Positions 4,399 through 5,584 of a DNA stretch of 5,584 bases are shown one piece after another; position 1 is the stretch's first letter; each line of letters starts with the position of its first letter. Position numbers and translations under genes: made by a program. This stretch comes from Chloroflexota bacterium (GTDB lineage Bacteria; Chloroflexota; Anaerolineae; Anaerolineales; Villigracilaceae), in the NCBI GenBank assembly GCA_021823555.1, contig JAKANW010000253.1, forward strand, positions 1-5,584, read 5' to 3'. The notes beneath the pieces are model-generated. The model was not told where the DNA came from and made no database searches. It saw only the letters and a program-made list of their open reading frames with translations.

Positions 4399-5584
4399 TT
4401 ATCCGATCCATTCGAAGACGGTCGCTTCGCCCTGACCAACGCCGACGCACAAAGCGGCAATGCCATGTTTGATCGGCTTACCCGATTCAGCGCGCAGGCG
4501 CATTTCGTGGAGCAGGGTGGTGGCAATACGCGCACCTGAGCACCCGAGCGGGTGCCCAAGGGCGATCGCGCCGCCGTTCACGTTGACGAGTTCCGGGTCG
4601 ATGCCGAGATCCTCGATCACCGCCAGAGACTGGACAGCAAAAGCTTCGTTGAGTTCCATCAGGCCGATATCGTTGATGGTCAAACCAGCGCGGGCAAGAG
4701 CTTTCCGCGTAGCCGGGATGGGGCCGTATCCCATCACACGCGGCGGGACTCCGGCCGAGGCGGATGTCACCACCCTTGCCAGCGGCTTGAGATTGAGCGA
4801 CTTGGCCCTTTCTTCACTCATCACCAACAACGCGGCCGCGCCGTCATTCAAACCAGACGAGTTTCCCGCGGTTACGGTTCCATCTTTTTTAAACGCGGGT
4901 TTCAACCTGCCAAGCGATTCCATGGATGTGTCGCGGCGCGGGCGTTCATCCGTGCTCACGATTTTCGGGTCACCTTTTTTCTGCGGGATGGACACCGGCA
5001 CGATCTCCCGGGCAAAGCGGCCCGAGTCAATGGCGGCCACGGCGAGCTGGTTGGAACGCAGAGCGAATTTGTCTTGCAGTTCGCGCGTCAACCCCGGACG
5101 TTCCGCGGCGATGTTCTCAGCGGTCTCACCCATCGAGTCGGTGCCATACTTTTCCTTCATCATGGGATTTGGATAGCGCCAGCCCAGGGCCGTGTCCCAG
5201 GCGGTGAGGTTGCCGAACGAAAAGCCCGTCTCGGCTTTGGGAAGCGAATACGGTGCGCGGCTCATGGATTCGACGCCGCCTGCGATGTACAGATCGCCTT
5301 CCCCCGCCTTGATGGCCCGCGCCGCCATATTGACCGCGTTCAAGCCCGAGGCACACAGCCGGTTTACGGTCACGCCGCCCACTTCCACGGGCAGGCCAGC
5401 CAGTAAGGCGGCCATGCGCGCCACGTTGCGGTTATCTTCTCCCGCTTGGTTGGCGCAGCCAAAGAACACTTCCTCGACCAGTGCAGGGTCGAATTGGTTC
5501 CGTTCCAGAATGGCCTTGATGACGTGCGCGGCCAAGTCATCTGGCCGGACGGAGGCAAGAATCCCTCCCAACGCGCCAATCGGC
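4399..5584 (-). CDS. Thiolase, 3-oxoadipyl-CoA / acetyl-CoA acyltransferase type (start outside window)
   Basis: The frame is open through the window edge (…[21 protein letters not shown]), so only about the first 10 residues of a ~400-residue thiolase are missing; the internal TTG at 5571 is not the start. Catalytic features are complete: the nucleophile in [11 protein letters not shown] (Cys codon 5353-5355), [16 protein letters not shown], the active-site His in [16 protein letters not shown], and the proton-transfer Cys in CVGVGQG near the C-terminus. The enzyme should condense or cleave 3-ketoacyl-CoA with CoA. The stretches [17 protein letters not shown] and GWRYPNP closely follow PcaF/PaaJ, the 3-oxoadipyl-CoA thiolases of aromatic degradation (beta-ketoadipate or phenylacetate routes), but in this phylum such sequences may equally serve fatty acid or short-chain acyl-CoA oxidation. 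No other gene of either pathway is visible, so the substrate is uncertain. It lies 49 bp upstream of the lipoprotein pair on the same strand. Confidence 0.93.
   Translation of the reverse strand, partial: PIGALGGILASVRPDDLAAHVIKAILERNQFDPALVEEVFFGCANQAGEDNRNVARMAALLAGLPVEVGGVTVNRLCASGLNAVNMAARAIKAGEGDLYIAGGVESMSRAPYSLPKAETGFSFGNLTAWDTALGWRYPNPMMKEKYGTDSMGETAENIAAERPGLTRELQDKFALRSNQLAVAAIDSGRFAREIVPVSIPQKKGDPKIVSTDERPRRDTSMESLGRLKPAFKKDGTVTAGNSSGLNDGAAALLVMSEERAKSLNLKPLARVVTSASAGVPPRVMGYGPIPATRKALARAGLTINDIGLMELNEAFAVQSLAVIEDLGIDPELVNVNGGAIALGHPLGCSGARIATTLLHEMRLRAESGKPIKHGIAALCVGVGQGEATVFEWIG

Noticed and set aside
4552..5406. Plus-strand open frame of 284 codons opposite the thiolase
   Set aside because: The thiolase frame is complete with all catalytic motifs; this one is a compositional shadow with an arginine- and histidine-rich, family-less translation.

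Overview
The window looks like a piece of a GC-rich bacterial chromosome, most likely from Chloroflexota (Anaerolineae-like). This is an inference. It rests on three exported or membrane proteins that carry long Pro/Thr/Ser-rich linkers right after the membrane or lipid anchor, on an actinobacterial/Chloroflexota-type rhodanese and SufE pair, and on short dispersed-looking inverted repeats. There are no mobile-element genes, no CRISPR array, and no tRNA or rRNA. All genes appear intact except the two cut by the window edges.

Left part, plus strand. The window opens with the 3' end of a gene for a membrane-anchored protein whose visible part resembles the C-terminal helix of a cytochrome c domain (1-298). 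An AT-rich gap follows, holding a consensus-quality sigma70 promoter (TTGACA, 16 bp, TATAAT). It drives a two-gene sulfur-transfer unit: a tandem-domain thiosulfate sulfurtransferase (377-1219, active-site Cys238 in CRIGERS) and a SufE-type sulfur acceptor (1264-1695, Cys53). A strong hairpin at 1711-1751 closes this unit and separates it from the convergent genes.

Right part, minus strand. In transcription order it holds a thiolase of the 3-oxoadipyl-CoA/acetyl-CoA acyltransferase type (5584-4399, its first few codons outside the window), a lipoprotein with seven Asp-box (BNR) repeats predicted to form a beta-propeller (4349-3207), a second lipoprotein with a DxNxDGxxD calcium-loop-like motif and a C-terminal Gmad2-like domain (3197-2274), and a small protein made of two CBS domains (2184-1777). 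The two lipoprotein genes are 9 nt apart, and the ribosome binding site of the second overlaps the stop codon of the first, so they are probably translationally coupled and act in the same extracytoplasmic place.

I see no clear new multi-gene system. The items most worth a second look are the rhodanese-SufE relay with its promoter-centred palindrome, the repeat-like hairpin that contains the rhodanese stop codon, and the coupled lipoprotein pair of unknown function.
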